This document shows positions 18,457-28,715 of a stretch of DNA of 64,000 nucleotides, piece by piece. The DNA lies in contig NZ_QGGG01000011.1 of assembly GCF_003148475.1 (NCBI RefSeq), positions 62,001-126,000 on the forward strand, given 5' to 3'. This DNA is from Pseudaminobacter salicylatoxidans. GTDB taxonomy: Bacteria > Pseudomonadota > Alphaproteobacteria > Rhizobiales > Rhizobiaceae. Within the stretch, counting starts at the first letter, position 1. The number at the start of each line of letters is the position of its first letter. A program made the translations under genes and the position numbers. The notes below the pieces were generated by a model. The model was not told the DNA's origin, did not search any database, and saw nothing but the letters and a program-made list of their open reading frames with translations.

Positions 18457-20049
18457 TCACGCATCCTGGGCTTCGGCGTCGCCTTCTTCGGCGGCAGCCT
18501 CTTCCTCGGTGATCCAGCCGGCCTTGAGGCGGGCGGCCACGACCATCTGCTCGGCATCGGCGCGGGTGACGCCGAAGCTTGCCAGAACGCCCGGATAGAA
18601 CTTGGTCTCGCCGTCCTTGCGCTCCTTCCAGCCGACGAGATCGTCGGCGGCGTAGCCGGCGAAATCCTCGACCGTCTTCACACCATCCTCACCCAGCGCC
18701 ACAAGCATGGCGGTGGTGATACCCGGCAGTTCGCGCAGTTCGTCGGCAACGCCGAGTTCGAGGCGCTTGGCGTCGTGCTCGGCCTCGATGCGGTCGAGAT
18801 ACTCGCGGGCGCGGGTCTGGATCTCTTCGGCGGTATCCTCGTCGAAGCCGTCGATCGACGAAATCTCGTCGGCATCGACATAGGCCACTTCCTCGACGCT
18901 GGTGAAGCCTTCCGAGGCCAGCACCTGGCCGACCATCTCGTCGACATTGAGCGCGTCCATGAACAGGGTCGAACGCTCGGTGAATTCCTTCTGGCGGCGC
19001 TCGCTCTCTTCCTGCTCGGTCAGGATATCGATGTCCCAGCCGGTGAGTTGCGAGGCCAGGCGCACATTCTGACCGCGGCGGCCGATGGCCAGCGACAGCT
19101 GATCGTCCGGCACCACCACCTCGATGCGCTCGGCATCCTCGTCAAGCACCACCTTGGCGACTTCGGCCGGCTGCAGCGCATTGACGATGAAGGAGGCAGC
19201 CGAAGGCGACCACGGAATGATGTCGATCTTCTCGCCCTGCAATTCGCCGACCACGGCCTGCACACGCGAACCGCGCATACCGACGCAGGCGCCCACCGGA
19301 TCGATGGAGCTGTCGCGGCTGACCACGGCGATCTTGGCGCGCGAGCCCGGATCGCGGGCCACCGACTTGATCTCGATGATGCCGTCGTAGATTTCCGGCA
19401 CTTCCATGGTGAACAGCTTGGCCATGAACTGCGGATGCGTGCGCGACAGGAAAATCTGCGGGCCGCGCTGTTCGCGGCGCACGTCGTAGACATAGGCACG
19501 GACGCGGTCGCCATACTTGTAGTTCTCGCGCGGGATCAGTTCGTCGCGGCGGATGATCGCCTCGCCACGGCCGAGATCGACGATGACATTGCCATATTCC
19601 ACGCGCTTGACCGTGCCGTTGACGATCTCGCCGATGCGATCCTTGTATTCGTCATACTGCCGGTCGCGCTCGGCCTCGCGCACCTTCTGCACGATGACCT
19701 GCTTGGCCGACTGGGCGGCGATGCGGCCGAAATCCATCGGCGGAAGCTGCTCGGCGATGAAGTCGCCGAACTGCGCATCGGGGTTGCGCTCGCGCGCTTC
19801 CTGCAGGGAGATCTGCGTCGCGTAATCCTCGACGTTCTCGACCACTTCCATCAGCCGCTGCAGCTTCATCTCGCCCGTCTGCGGGTTGATGTCGGCACGG
19901 ATGTTGGTTTCCTGGCCGTAGCGGGAGCGCGCCGCCTTCTGGATGGCATCGGCCATGGCGGCGATGACGATCTGCTTGTCGATCGACTTTTCACGCGCGA
20001 CCGCATCGGCGATCTGCAGCAGTTCAAGTCTGTTCGCACTGACTACCAT
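18457..20049 (-). CDS. nusA: Transcription termination/antitermination factor NusA
   Basis: NusA binds RNA polymerase and nascent RNA and affects pausing, termination and rRNA antitermination. The 530-residue product has the N-terminal polymerase-binding domain (SANRLELLQIADAVAREKSID), an S1 domain (EIVNGTVKRVEYGNVIVDLG) and two KH domains (GACVGMRGSRVQAVVGELQGEKID and later). Two acidic helix-hairpin-helix repeats close the protein. The start at 20049 follows GGGAGACCATT; an in-frame codon six residues upstream is less likely. Confidence 0.96.
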   Translation of the reverse strand: MVVSANRLELLQIADAVAREKSIDKQIVIAAMADAIQKAARSRYGQETNIRADINPQTGEMKLQRLMEVVENVEDYATQISLQEARERNPDAQFGDFIAEQLPPMDFGRIAAQSAKQVIVQKVREAERDRQYDEYKDRIGEIVNGTVKRVEYGNVIVDLGRGEAIIRRDELIPRENYKYGDRVRAYVYDVRREQRGPQIFLSRTHPQFMAKLFTMEVPEIYDGIIEIKSVARDPGSRAKIAVVSRDSSIDPVGACVGMRGSRVQAVVGELQGEKIDIIPWSPSAASFIVNALQPAEVAKVVLDEDAERIEVVVPDDQLSLAIGRRGQNVRLASQLTGWDIDILTEQEESERRQKEFTERSTLFMDALNVDEMVGQVLASEGFTSVEEVAYVDADEISSIDGFDEDTAEEIQTRAREYLDRIEAEHDAKRLELGVADELRELPGITTAMLVALGEDGVKTVEDFAGYAADDLVGWKERKDGETKFYPGVLASFGVTRADAEQMVVAARLKAGWITEEEAAAEEGDAEAQDA

Positions 20050-20089
20050 AATGGTCTCCCTGAACATTGCCGGAGGGCCGGCCGTTCAA

Positions 20090-20722
20090 TCACTCTTCTG
20101 TTTCGTTTTCGTCTTCGGCGCTGTCGTCGTCGGGTTCGCCACGACGCTTCTTGGCTTCCTTGCGCGCCTTGTTGTCCTTGCTCAGCGCATCGCGGATCAG
20201 GTCGTCGGTCAGGATCAGCCGCGCATCGGCGATCGTCTCGAACGGTATCCGCACCCGCGGCTCCTCGCCATAGGCCGGCTGATCGCGCTCGATCACGACG
20301 CCGTCCTCGTCCGATTCGCCGATCCGGCCGCGAAAGCGCTTGCGGTCGGCAACGAGGATCGAGGTCTCCAGCTTGACCAGATGGCCGGCCCATGTCGTGA
20401 AATCGGACTTGCGCACCAGCGGACGGTCGATGCCGGGCGACGAAACCTCCAGATGATAGGCTTTATCGATCGGATCGTCGACATCGAGAACGGGCGAGAC
20501 AGCGCGGCTGACCTCTTCGCAATCCTCGACGGTCATGGTGCCGTCCTCGCGCTCGACCATGATCTGCAGCGTCAGGCCGTTCTGGCCGGACAGGCGCACA
20601 CGCACGAGCCGGAAATCCATGGCGCGCAGCACCGGCGCGATCATGGCCGCCACGCGCGCATCCACACCGCTTTCGCGGATGATGCGATCATCACCTTCGA
20701 TATTGGCAGTTTCTTCTGTCAT
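20090..20722 (-). CDS. rimP: Ribosome maturation factor RimP
   Basis: RimP assists 30S assembly. The 210-residue protein shows the two-domain family pattern: [20 protein letters not shown], then [20 protein letters not shown] and [14 protein letters not shown], followed by an SH3-like part with [20 protein letters not shown]. It has an extended charged C-terminus common in rhizobia. It is the first gene of the nusA operon; the operon promoter should lie in 20723-20880. Confidence 0.93.
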   Translation of the reverse strand: MTEETANIEGDDRIIRESGVDARVAAMIAPVLRAMDFRLVRVRLSGQNGLTLQIMVEREDGTMTVEDCEEVSRAVSPVLDVDDPIDKAYHLEVSSPGIDRPLVRKSDFTTWAGHLVKLETSILVADRKRFRGRIGESDEDGVVIERDQPAYGEEPRVRIPFETIADARLILTDDLIRDALSKDNKARKEAKKRRGEPDDDSAEDENETEE

Positions 20723-20967
20723 TCCCGACCCAGGCTGGGGCCGGTAACAAAAAAGAGCGGGACCGGATGGACCCACTCTTCGTCATACCGACCAAGAATT
20801 TGGAATTTACTTAGCTCAACGACCCGCCATTTTCAAGTCAATACGGTTCGGCCGGCGGTAGAAATGCACCATGAGCGCGCGGCATGGCTGCCCTGCGCGA
20901 GCCGCTCTGGCATTTGCGGCCCGCATGCACTATCTATGCTGCAGTGCAACATCCAAAGGAAATCATC

Positions 20968-21132
20968 ATGTCTACCCGCCAGCACCACTCCAGGCTGGGC
21001 GAACTCTTCATGCTTCTCGGCAATGCGATCGCTGCCGCCTCGGCGGTTTCACACGGTCGCCAGCCCTATGCCGGCAATCTCCATCGCCTCGGCATCGATC
21101 CGGAAGAATTCCGCAGGATCAACCGCTTCTAA
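20968..21132 (+). CDS. Small hypothetical protein, 54 residues
   Basis: The product begins MSTRQHHSRLGELFMLLGNA and ends in FRRINRF. ATG 20968 has an AAAGGA site seven bases upstream, and the reading frame is the only plausible one between the divergent rimP operon and tctA. It looks like a short amphipathic protein: a central helix LGELFMLLGNAIAAASAV, then a basic C-terminus with LHRLGIDPEEFRRI. I recall similar short proteins in Mesorhizobium-like genomes but no function. It could be a small regulator or membrane-associated peptide. Confidence 0.6.
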   Translation: MSTRQHHSRLGELFMLLGNAIAAASAVSHGRQPYAGNLHRLGIDPEEFRRINRF

Positions 21133-21156
21133 CAACCAGCCACCGCCGCGCGCGGA

Positions 21157-22674
21157 TCAATCCTCGTCGGCGGCCAATTGCGCCAGCACCTTGCCCTTGC
21201 CCCGCGCCCGCAAAATGAGCGGCACGATAACGGCGGCAGCGGCAAGCAACAGCAGCACGATCGCGATCGGCGAGTGCACCAGCACCGTCGGATCGCCCTG
21301 GCTGATGGCCAGCGCGCGCCGCAACTGCTGCTCGGCGAGCGGCCCGAGGATCAACCCCACCACCACCGGCGCGATCGGATAGCCGAAGCGCCGCAGCAGG
21401 TAGCCGAGCAGGCCGAACGCCAGCAGCATGCCGAGTTCGAAGCTCGACGGATTGGCGCCGACGGTGCCAAGCGTGGCGAACACCAGAATGCCGGCATAAA
21501 GCCATGGCTTGGGGATCGACAGCAGCCGCACCCACAGGCCGATCAGCGGCAGATTGAGCACCAGCAGCATCAGGTTGGCCACCAGCAGGCTGGCGATCAA
21601 TCCCCAGACGAGTTGCGGATTGTTGGCGAAAAGCAGCGGTCCCGGCTGCAACCCGAACTGCTGGAAGCCGGCCAGCATGATCGCCGCCGTCGCGGTCGTC
21701 GGCAGGCCAAGCGTCAATAGCGGCACCAGCGTTCCCGCCGCCGAGGCGTTGTTGGCGGCTTCCGGCCCCGCGACGCCCTCGATGGCGCCATTGCCGAATT
21801 CTTCCGGCTTGCGGGCAAGCTGTTTTTCCACCGAGTAGGACAGGAAGGTGCCGATCTCGGCGCCGCCGGCCGGCATGGCGCCAATCGGAAAACCGATCGC
21901 CGTGCCGCGCAGCCAGGGTTTCCACGAGCGCGACCAATCCTCCCGGCTCATCCAGACCGATCCCTTCACCGGCTCGATCTTCTCGTCGGCGGACCTTTTC
22001 GATGCCGCAACCGACAGCGTTTCGCCGACCGCGAACATCGCCACCGCCAGCGTCGTCACCTCGATACCGTCGAGCAGGTCGGGAATGCCGAAGGCAAGCC
22101 GCGCCTGACCGGTCTGCAGGTCGATGCCGACGAGACCGAGCGTCAACCCGATGAACAGCGCCGTCAGCCCGCGCAGGGTCGAATCGCCGAAAGCGGCCGA
22201 GACGGTCATGAAGGCCAGCACCATCAGCGCGAAATATTCGGCCGGGCCGAAGGACAGCGCAAAGCGCACGATGGTCGGCGCAATCAGCGCAAGTCCCATC
22301 GTGGCGATCAGCCCCGCGACGAAGGACCCGATGGCCGAGGTCGCCAGCGCCGGACCGCCACGCCCCTTGCGGGCCATCTTGTTGCCCTCCAGCGCGGTGA
22401 CGATGGAGGCGCTTTCGCCCGGCGTGTTGAGCAGGATCGAGGTGGTCGAGCCGCCATACATGCCGCCATAATAGATGCCGGCGAACATGATGAGCGAGCC
22501 GGCCGGATCGAGCTTGTAGGTGACAGGCAGAAGCAGCGCCACCGTCAGCGCCGGGCCGATGCCGGGCAGCACCCCCACCGCCGTGCCGAGCGTGACGCCG
22601 ATCAGCGCATAGAGAAGGTTTTGCAGTTCGAAGGCGACCAGAAAACCCTGGCCGAGAAGGAGGAATGTGTCCAT
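21157..22674 (-). CDS. tctA: Tripartite tricarboxylate transporter permease TctA
   Basis: This 505-residue integral membrane protein is the large permease of a TctABC-type secondary transporter. It shows the family signatures [24 protein letters not shown] and [22 protein letters not shown] near residues 38-90, repeated in part near 265-300 ([18 protein letters not shown]). There are many hydrophobic helices and a basic C-terminus. It is last in a tctC-tctB-tctA operon. The substrate is a carboxylate, possibly citrate or a related acid; family alone does not decide it. Confidence 0.92.
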   Translation of the reverse strand: MDTFLLLGQGFLVAFELQNLLYALIGVTLGTAVGVLPGIGPALTVALLLPVTYKLDPAGSLIMFAGIYYGGMYGGSTTSILLNTPGESASIVTALEGNKMARKGRGGPALATSAIGSFVAGLIATMGLALIAPTIVRFALSFGPAEYFALMVLAFMTVSAAFGDSTLRGLTALFIGLTLGLVGIDLQTGQARLAFGIPDLLDGIEVTTLAVAMFAVGETLSVAASKRSADEKIEPVKGSVWMSREDWSRSWKPWLRGTAIGFPIGAMPAGGAEIGTFLSYSVEKQLARKPEEFGNGAIEGVAGPEAANNASAAGTLVPLLTLGLPTTATAAIMLAGFQQFGLQPGPLLFANNPQLVWGLIASLLVANLMLLVLNLPLIGLWVRLLSIPKPWLYAGILVFATLGTVGANPSSFELGMLLAFGLLGYLLRRFGYPIAPVVVGLILGPLAEQQLRRALAISQGDPTVLVHSPIAIVLLLLAAAAVIVPLILRARGKGKVLAQLAADED

Positions 22675-22684
22675 GGCCTTGGCT

Positions 22685-23185
22685 TCAGAGCAGGTTTTCC
22701 AGCGGGCCTGCCGGCAGCGAAAGCTGCAGTCCCCTGGAGAAGATGAACCAGATGGCGAGCGAGATCACGATGCCGATGGGCACTGTCTTCCACAACGGCC
22801 CGCGACCAAAGCCACGGGCCGTCAGCGCGAACAGAAGCCCGGTGGCGATCGAGAAACCGGCAACCTTCAACAACAGCATCTGAGCCGCCAGCCCGCCGAC
22901 GATCCAGAGGATCGGCGGGATATTGTCCGCCTCGCGCTCGGGAAAATCGCCGCGCCATGCTTCCACGGCAGTCCATATCGCCAGCACGAACAGCACCGCC
23001 GCAATGGCATAGGGAAAGGCGGTCGGCCCGACGCGGGAATAGGAAGCAACCCCGCCCATCGTGGCCGTGTTCCAGGCGATCACGACGGAAATGATCGCCA
23101 GTCCGGCTGCAATGGCCAGAGCGCCCATGTCCGGGCGACGCTCCTGCCCCGGCCGGTCGGCTTCGGATGGGCGGGTATCACTCAT
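22685..23185 (-). CDS. tctB: Tripartite tricarboxylate transporter small membrane subunit TctB
   Basis: The 166-residue protein has four predicted membrane helices and the TctB layout ([21 protein letters not shown], then [24 protein letters not shown]). It starts with an ATG overlapping the tctC stop by four bases and is followed by tctA after 10 bases, so the three genes form one operon. Confidence 0.88.
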   Translation of the reverse strand: MSDTRPSEADRPGQERRPDMGALAIAAGLAIISVVIAWNTATMGGVASYSRVGPTAFPYAIAAVLFVLAIWTAVEAWRGDFPEREADNIPPILWIVGGLAAQMLLLKVAGFSIATGLLFALTARGFGRGPLWKTVPIGIVISLAIWFIFSRGLQLSLPAGPLENLL

Positions 23186-24129
23186 TTGACGAGACCGATC
23201 TCTTTCAGGATCGCGGTGGTGGAATCGATGTCCTGCTTGAGCTGCGCGGCGAACGCATCACCGGCCAGATAGGTGTCGGCCCAGCCCTTGTCGGCCAGGA
23301 TCTTCTTCCAGGCATCGGACTGCGCCATCTTCTCGACATCGGCTCCGACCGCAGCCTTCTGCTCGTCGCTGAGGCCCGGCGCGGCGGCGACCATGCGCCA
23401 GTTCTGGATCGCAACGTCCACGCCGCTCTCCTTGAAGGTCGGCGCATCGATGCCCTCCAGCCGCTCGTCGCTCGAAATGCCGATCAGGCGGAGTTGCCCG
23501 GCCTTGATCTGCGACTCGAACTCGCCATAGCCCGAAATGCCGGCCGTGACCTGCCCGCCGAGGATTGCTGCCAGCGCCTCGCCGCCACCGGAAAATGCGA
23601 TGTAGTTCACCTTGGTCGGATCGACGCCCACGGCCTTGGCGATCAGGCCCGCCGTGATGTGGTCGGTGCCGCCGGCAGAGCCACCACCCCAGGAAACCGA
23701 GCCCGGATCGGCCTTCAGCTTCTCGACGAGGCCGGCCATATCCTTGATGTCGGAATTGGCCGGCACCACCAGCGCCTCATATTCGCCGGTGAGACGGGCA
23801 ATCGGCGTGACCTGATCGAGCGTGACCGGCGAGTTGTTGGTGAGCAGCGCGCCGACCATGACGAAACCGCTGATCATCAACTGTGAAGGGTCGCCCTTGG
23901 CGGTGTTGACGAATTGCGCGATGCCGATGGCGCCGCCGGCGCCCGGCACGTTGGTGACCTGCACGCTGTTGGAGATCTTCTCGTCCTGCAGCACCGTCTG
24001 CATGGCGCGCGCGGTCTGGTCCCAGCCGCCGCCCGGGGCGGCTGGCGCCATGATCTTGTAATCGGTGGCAGAGGCCTGTGCGGCCGACATCGCGACGACA
24101 CCCGCCAGGGCGAACAACAATTTGCGCAT
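23182..24129 (-). CDS. tctC: Tripartite tricarboxylate transporter substrate-binding protein TctC
   Basis: This 315-residue periplasmic binding protein has a signal peptide ([20 protein letters not shown]) and the TctC/Bug family pattern. The pattern includes [35 protein letters not shown] and the [20 protein letters not shown] block that surrounds the ligand carboxylates. The start at 24129 has a strong GGAGGAAG site. Unlike the many orphan Bug proteins, it is adjacent to its permease genes. Confidence 0.92.
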   Translation of the reverse strand: MRKLLFALAGVVAMSAAQASATDYKIMAPAAPGGGWDQTARAMQTVLQDEKISNSVQVTNVPGAGGAIGIAQFVNTAKGDPSQLMISGFVMVGALLTNNSPVTLDQVTPIARLTGEYEALVVPANSDIKDMAGLVEKLKADPGSVSWGGGSAGGTDHITAGLIAKAVGVDPTKVNYIAFSGGGEALAAILGGQVTAGISGYGEFESQIKAGQLRLIGISSDERLEGIDAPTFKESGVDVAIQNWRMVAAAPGLSDEQKAAVGADVEKMAQSDAWKKILADKGWADTYLAGDAFAAQLKQDIDSTTAILKEIGLVK

Positions 24130-24232
24130 GAACTTCCTCCCTCTGGGCGACCCGTGGCGTTCCCACGCCGACGTCCGCATTCGATCAACTTTCCTCTGCC
24201 CTGCGCAGAGCGAAACCGGCCAATCGAAAACA

Positions 24233-24261
24233 GATAAGCGTTCGCTGCGACATCTTGTCAA
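24233..24261 (-). promoter_or_regulatory. Promoter for tctCBA
   Basis: On the minus strand TTGACA (24261-24256) and CTTATC (24238-24233) are 17 bases apart, about 100 bases before the tctC start. The -35 box is consensus; the -10 box is a partial match. The remaining bases between here and trmB (24262-24322) show nothing else clear. Confidence 0.5.
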
Positions 24262-24322
24262 CAGCGCCACTCATGGAATTGTGGATGAGGAATTCGCCTC
24301 CGGGATCGACCCGCGGGCAGAT

Positions 24323-25039
24323 CTAGGCCGTCACCTTGCGGAAGGTCAGATAAGCCGGACGACGCCCCTCGCGGACCGCCTTGGCCTCGTAGCGCGTGCG
24401 GATCCAGCCATCATAGGGCGTGTGCCAGTCGGCCGCGCTTTCGGCCTGCCACTCAAAAGCCGGATGCGCGCCGCAGTGCAGCAGCGTCCAGTTGACATAG
24501 GTATCGATGTCGGAGGCGAAGCGAAACTTCGCGTCCTCGGCCATGACGCGCGCGAAGCGGTCGAGATTGGCCCTGCCGACGAAGCGCCGCTTCCAGTGCC
24601 GTTTCTTGGGCCAGGGATCGGGATAGAGCAGATCGATACCGGAAATGGAGCCGGCCGGCAGCCAGTCCAGCACGCGCACGGCATCATCGTCATAGACCCG
24701 CAGGTTCGGCAGCGGATTTTCCGCAAGCCGCGTCAGCAGGCGCGCCATGCCGTTGACGAAGGGCTCGACACCGATGAAGCCGGTGCCGGGATGCTGCAGC
24801 GCCATATGGTAGAGGTGCTCGCCGCCGCCGAAGCCGATTTCCAGCCGCACACCGTCGACGGGCTCGGCAAACAGGGTTCGCGGATCGAGGGGGGCGGGCT
24901 CGGCAAGGTCGAGCCCGTATTTCGTCAGGCCGGCCTTCAGCGCGGCGGCCTGCTGCGGGCGGATGGTCTTGCCATGCCGCCGGCCAAAAAAGGCTTCGGT
25001 TGAACGGCTGCGCCGTGTTTCAGCGGTCATGGCAAGCAT
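24323..25039 (-). CDS. trmB: tRNA (guanine-N7-)-methyltransferase TrmB
   Basis: TrmB methylates G46 of tRNAs using SAM. The 238-residue product has the SAM-binding motif [11 protein letters not shown], the family signature [14 protein letters not shown] and the C-terminal RTRYEAKA block. [11 protein letters not shown] begins at 25039, with an internal ATG at 25030 as an alternative; neither has a strong ribosome site. It directly follows metK, which supplies the methyl donor. Confidence 0.94.
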   Translation of the reverse strand: MLAMTAETRRSRSTEAFFGRRHGKTIRPQQAAALKAGLTKYGLDLAEPAPLDPRTLFAEPVDGVRLEIGFGGGEHLYHMALQHPGTGFIGVEPFVNGMARLLTRLAENPLPNLRVYDDDAVRVLDWLPAGSISGIDLLYPDPWPKKRHWKRRFVGRANLDRFARVMAEDAKFRFASDIDTYVNWTLLHCGAHPAFEWQAESAADWHTPYDGWIRTRYEAKAVREGRRPAYLTFRKVTA

Positions 25040-25065
25040 ATCCGGTAGTCGTGGCGGCCCGTGGA

Positions 25066-26346
25066 TCAGGCCGCCAGTGCGTCCTCGGCCGCAATCGCGT
25101 CCTTGATGGCCTTGACCAGATCGGTCTTCTCCCAGGAGAAGGAACCGTCGCGGCCCGGCTTGCGGCCGAAATGACCGTAGGCGGTGGTCTTGGCGTAGAT
25201 CGGCTTGTTGAGATCGAGGTGGCGGCGGATGCCCGAGGGCGACAGGTCCATCACCTCGCGCAGAGCCTTCTCCAGTACACCCTCGTCCACCTTGCCCGTG
25301 CCGTGCAGATCGACATAGATCGACAGCGGCTGGGCCACGCCGATGGCGTAGGAAAGCTGGATGGTGCAGCGGTCGGCAAGCTTTGCGGCAACCACGTTCT
25401 TGGCCAGATAGCGCGCGGCATAGGCAGCCGAGCGGTCGACCTTGGTGGTGTCCTTGCCAGAGAACGCACCGCCGCCATGCGGGGCCGCGCCGCCATAGGT
25501 ATCGACGATGATCTTGCGACCGGTGAGGCCGGCGTCGCCATCCGGGCCGCCGATCACGAACTTGCCGGTCGGATTGATGTACCAGTTGCAATTGGCTGCA
25601 ATCCGCAAGTCGCCCAGGGCTTCGCGGATATAGGGCTCGACGACGGAACGGACCTTCCTGGAATCCCAGCTCGGATCGAGATGCTGCGTCGACAGCACGA
25701 TCTGCGTGACTTCCGTGGGCTTGCCGTCGACATAGCGCACGGTGACCTGGCTCTTGGCATCGGGGCCAAGCCCGGCGACCTCGCCCTTGCCTTCGCGACG
25801 CGCGGCCGAAAGCAGTTCGAGGATCTTGTGGCTGTAATAGATCGGGGCCGGCATCAGGTCCGGGGTCTCGCGGCAGGCGTAGCCGAACATGATGCCCTGG
25901 TCGCCAGCGCCTTCGGTGTTGGCGTCGGCAGCCTTGTCAACGCCCTGCGCGATGTCGGCCGACTGGGCATGCAGCAGAACGTCGACCTTGGCATGCTTCC
26001 AGTGGAAGCCGTCCTGTTCATAGCCGATCGCGCGGATCGCGCGGCGCGCGGCGGAACGGAATTTCGACGGGTTGATGACGGGATTGCCCTTGGCGTCGAG
26101 GACCTGCTTGCCGTCCTTGCCGGTCTTCAGGAGCGTGGCCGGAACCCGGACCTCGCCTGCGATGATTACGCGGTTGGTGGTGGCCAGCGTTTCGCACGCC
26201 ACGCGCACGTCCCACGCATTCATGCCAGACTTCTTGGCCTCGCGGTAAACCAGGTCCACGATCTCGTCGGAGATACGATCGCAGACCTTGTCCGGATGGC
26301 CTTCGGAAACGGATTCACTGGTGAAGAGGTAATTCTGACGTGCCAC
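25066..26346 (-). CDS. metK: S-adenosylmethionine synthetase
   Basis: MetK makes SAM from ATP and methionine. The 426-residue product is longer than the 384-residue E. coli enzyme, as usual in Hyphomicrobiales. It contains the ATP motif [16 protein letters not shown], the P-loop-like [22 protein letters not shown] and the N-terminal [19 protein letters not shown]. Translation starts at GTG 26346 with AGAGGGG upstream. It is flanked by the praR-like regulator gene and trmB. Confidence 0.97.
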   Translation of the reverse strand: MARQNYLFTSESVSEGHPDKVCDRISDEIVDLVYREAKKSGMNAWDVRVACETLATTNRVIIAGEVRVPATLLKTGKDGKQVLDAKGNPVINPSKFRSAARRAIRAIGYEQDGFHWKHAKVDVLLHAQSADIAQGVDKAADANTEGAGDQGIMFGYACRETPDLMPAPIYYSHKILELLSAARREGKGEVAGLGPDAKSQVTVRYVDGKPTEVTQIVLSTQHLDPSWDSRKVRSVVEPYIREALGDLRIAANCNWYINPTGKFVIGGPDGDAGLTGRKIIVDTYGGAAPHGGGAFSGKDTTKVDRSAAYAARYLAKNVVAAKLADRCTIQLSYAIGVAQPLSIYVDLHGTGKVDEGVLEKALREVMDLSPSGIRRHLDLNKPIYAKTTAYGHFGRKPGRDGSFSWEKTDLVKAIKDAIAAEDALAA

Positions 26347-26400
26347 GGGTGTCCCCTCTAGAAGATAAAAGCGGCAGGATGCCGCATTCGGCAGGACACC
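26347..26400 (-). promoter_or_regulatory. Structured metK 5' leader (candidate cis-regulatory element)
   Basis: Just before the metK GTG the minus strand holds GGTGTCC (26400-26394) and its exact complement GGACACC (26354-26348). The second arm lies between the AGAGG ribosome site and the start codon. Inside, a CGGCA segment (26393-26389 region) can pair with either an upstream or a downstream TGCCG, giving two mutually exclusive hairpins. I do not recognise a known SAM riboswitch class in it. If transcription starts where the promoter at 26400-26428 predicts, the first arm would be just upstream of +1 and only the switching hairpins would remain. Confidence 0.3.
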
Positions 26401-26428
26401 GTTAGCGAACGCATGCAGAGCCCGTCAA
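26400..26428 (-). promoter_or_regulatory. Promoter for metK
   Basis: TTGACG (26428-26423) and CTAACG (26405-26400) on the minus strand are separated by 17 bases. The -35 box is close to consensus; the -10 box is of the weak alphaproteobacterial kind. It lies within the gap after the praR-like gene. Confidence 0.5.
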
Positions 26429-26511
26429 GGCCGGTTGTTCCTTGGATCAAGCCCTTTCGGGAATTGGCGACCTCATGTCGATATCGCCCCGCGCGTCGCC
26501 GGCAACCAGGG

Positions 26512-26928
26512 TCAGTCTTCTTCTGCAGCAAGCGTCTTGACCAGTTCGATGATCTTGCGGCGCACCTTGGCGTCGGTAATCTTTACAAAGGCGCGGTTGA
26601 GTTGGAGCCCTTCGGGGCTGGTCACGAAATCCAGGCCGAAATTCGGGGATTCTTCCGCAAACCCCCTGCCAACCGTGCTTTCCTGTGAGGGAAACTCCTC
26701 GAAGAAGAAGGAAACCGGCACGCCGAGAACCGAAGAGATCGCCTGAAGGCGGCTTGCGCCGACCCGGTTCGTGCCCTTCTCGTATTTCTGGATTTGCTGG
26801 AAAGTTATTCCAAGCTGTTCGCCAAGGCTTTCCTGGCTCATTCCAAGCATGTTTCGGCGCAGCCTGATCCTGCTGCCGACATAGATGTCGGTCGGATTAG
26901 GCTTCTTCTTGTTTTCCTTTTCTATCAT
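26512..26928 (-). CDS. praR: XRE-family helix-turn-helix regulator, PraR/PhrR-like
   Basis: The 138-residue protein has an N-terminal XRE helix-turn-helix (VGSRIRLRRNMLGMSQESLG, then ITFQQIQKYEKGTNRVGASR) and an all-helical C-terminal part ending VRRKIIELVKTLAAEED. This pattern, and the position between lnt and metK, matches the rhizobial PraR/PhrR regulators, reported to affect biofilm, quorum and stress genes. The start at 26928 (MIEKENKKKPNPTDIYVG) is chosen over a longer basic extension. The symbol is by resemblance only. Confidence 0.75.
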   Translation of the reverse strand: MIEKENKKKPNPTDIYVGSRIRLRRNMLGMSQESLGEQLGITFQQIQKYEKGTNRVGASRLQAISSVLGVPVSFFFEEFPSQESTVGRGFAEESPNFGLDFVTSPEGLQLNRAFVKITDAKVRRKIIELVKTLAAEED

Positions 26929-27026
26929 CCTGTCCTCGCCGCGCTCCGGCATTCTTCTAATTTCTTTTTCAACCCGGCGGCGAGAGCCCCCACTCTCACC
27001 TGATCGCTTCCTTTCAAGGCGGCGCA

Positions 27027-27055
27027 CTATGATTCTCTAATATACCAACTGTCAA
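27027..27055 (-). promoter_or_regulatory. Candidate promoter of the praR-like gene
   Basis: TTGACA (27055-27050) and TCATAG (27032-27027) lie 17 bases apart on the minus strand, with the -35 box overlapping the last codons of lnt. An AT-rich stretch with CTCTAATAT lies between them and could bind the regulator itself. The -10 match is poor. Confidence 0.4.
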
Positions 27056-28647
27056 TTCCAGCGCTGGCGTTGTCCCAATCCCAGTGCCGCGCCAAACACG
27101 CCAAGCAGGAACAATATGACCAAACCGCTAATGCGGGGACTGCCGAAACCGTTCTCCCCGCCCTGCGGCGAGAGCGGAATCACGGCATCCACGATGCCAC
27201 GAGTATTCATCGACAAGGCGTCAACAATACGGCCTCGCTGATCGACCACCCCCGAAATCCCTGTGTTGGCGGCTCGTATCAGCGGAAGCCCGGTTTCAAC
27301 GGCGCGTATCTGCGCCTGACGGAAATGCTGATAGGGGCCCGGCGTATCGCCAAACCACGCGTCGTTCGTAACGTTTAGAATAATATCGGTTGACGCAACG
27401 TCAACGGCAACCAGATCGGGAAAAATGATTTCATAGCAGATGAACGGCACCGCGCGGACATTGCCCGGCACAGCTATTGCATGGCGGCTATTGCCGGGCG
27501 TCAGGTTCATCGGCCCGGCCACGAACTGCTCAAGCCCGAAACGGGCGAACAGATCGGCAAAAGGGATATATTCCCCGAACGGGACGAGGTGGACCTTGTC
27601 GACCGCATCGACGATTTCGCCCGAACCGTCGATGGCCACGACCGAATTGTAGTAGCGCGTATCGGCCCGGGACGGGTTTCCGCCCTCTTCGCGCATCGCG
27701 CCGGCAACCAGCGTCTGCCCGTCATCCAGCACCTCGCCGAGCGCCACCAGCGCATCCGGCCGGTCGGTGAAGAAAAACGGCACCGAGGTTTCCGGCCAAA
27801 GGATCATTTGCGGCGCCGGCCGGCCGTTTTGTGCCGGCTGCGCGGAAAGGTCGAGCATCGTGCGGAAGATGCGGTCGCGAACGGCGGCGTCCCACTTCTC
27901 GCTGAGGTCGATCGAGGGCTGCACGATCCGTACCGAAAGGTTGCGTCCGTCCACCGGAATCGGCGTGGAAATGCGATAATAACCGAAGCCGACATGCGCG
28001 GCGACGAGCACCGCCGCAAGCGCCAGTCCGAGCCGCAGGTGCCGCCGGCCGGCCAAGAGCGCCGGCATGGCGAAGACGAACACCGCAAGCACATTCATAC
28101 CGGTCATGCCGATCACGGAAACGCTCTGCATCAAAAGCGGCACCGGCATGGCCGCATAGCCGATGGCGTTCCATGGAAAGCCACTGAACAGGAAGGTGCG
28201 CAGCCACTCCGCCAGCCCGAAGCCGAAGGCGAGCGCGGCGATACGGCCTATGCCGTCGCTCCACATCAGGCGGGCGACGAGGCAGGCGAAGGCGTAGAAA
28301 AATGCAAGCAGAAGCGGAATGCCCACCACCGCCAGCGGCAGCGCCCAGGCAAAGCTGTCGGCTTCCACCAGAACGGCCCCGCCGATCCACCACAGGCCGG
28401 TCAGGAAATAGCCGAAGCCGAACCACCAGCCGATGGCGAAGGCCGGCAGCATGCGCCGCAACGGTCCGGCCGCAACCGGCGCCGCCGCTCCATCGAGCAA
28501 CCAGACAAGAACCGGGAAGGAGATGAAACAGGCCGCGAAGAAATCGTAAGGCGCCTGAGCCAGTGTGGCGAACGCCCCCGCCAGGAAGGCGACGAGCGCG
28601 CGTCGCCAGCCCCACAGCAAAATTATCCGCCCTGCAAGGCGCTCCAT
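27052..28647 (-). CDS. lnt: Apolipoprotein N-acyltransferase Lnt
   Basis: Lnt adds the third acyl chain to lipoproteins in the inner membrane. The 531-residue product has about six N-terminal membrane helices followed by a nitrilase-type periplasmic domain. The catalytic triad is visible: Glu near 284 ([10 protein letters not shown]), Lys near 350 ([14 protein letters not shown]) and Cys near 404 (CYEIIFPD). ATG 28647 (MERLAGRII) gives the normal length. The gene follows corC in the same orientation. Confidence 0.94.
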   Translation of the reverse strand: MERLAGRIILLWGWRRALVAFLAGAFATLAQAPYDFFAACFISFPVLVWLLDGAAAPVAAGPLRRMLPAFAIGWWFGFGYFLTGLWWIGGAVLVEADSFAWALPLAVVGIPLLLAFFYAFACLVARLMWSDGIGRIAALAFGFGLAEWLRTFLFSGFPWNAIGYAAMPVPLLMQSVSVIGMTGMNVLAVFVFAMPALLAGRRHLRLGLALAAVLVAAHVGFGYYRISTPIPVDGRNLSVRIVQPSIDLSEKWDAAVRDRIFRTMLDLSAQPAQNGRPAPQMILWPETSVPFFFTDRPDALVALGEVLDDGQTLVAGAMREEGGNPSRADTRYYNSVVAIDGSGEIVDAVDKVHLVPFGEYIPFADLFARFGLEQFVAGPMNLTPGNSRHAIAVPGNVRAVPFICYEIIFPDLVAVDVASTDIILNVTNDAWFGDTPGPYQHFRQAQIRAVETGLPLIRAANTGISGVVDQRGRIVDALSMNTRGIVDAVIPLSPQGGENGFGSPRISGLVILFLLGVFGAALGLGQRQRWN

Positions 28648-28715
28648 GCACAGCCCCCCGTCGCGAGAATCACGCGAGAGGTTTAGCAGCAAGAGACCCG
28701 TGCTCCAAACACGGG

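Noticed and set aside
26347-26400. Known SAM-II or SAM/SAH riboswitch before metK
   Set aside because: I could not find the conserved loop sequences or pseudoknot partner segments of those classes; only a generic structured leader is reported.
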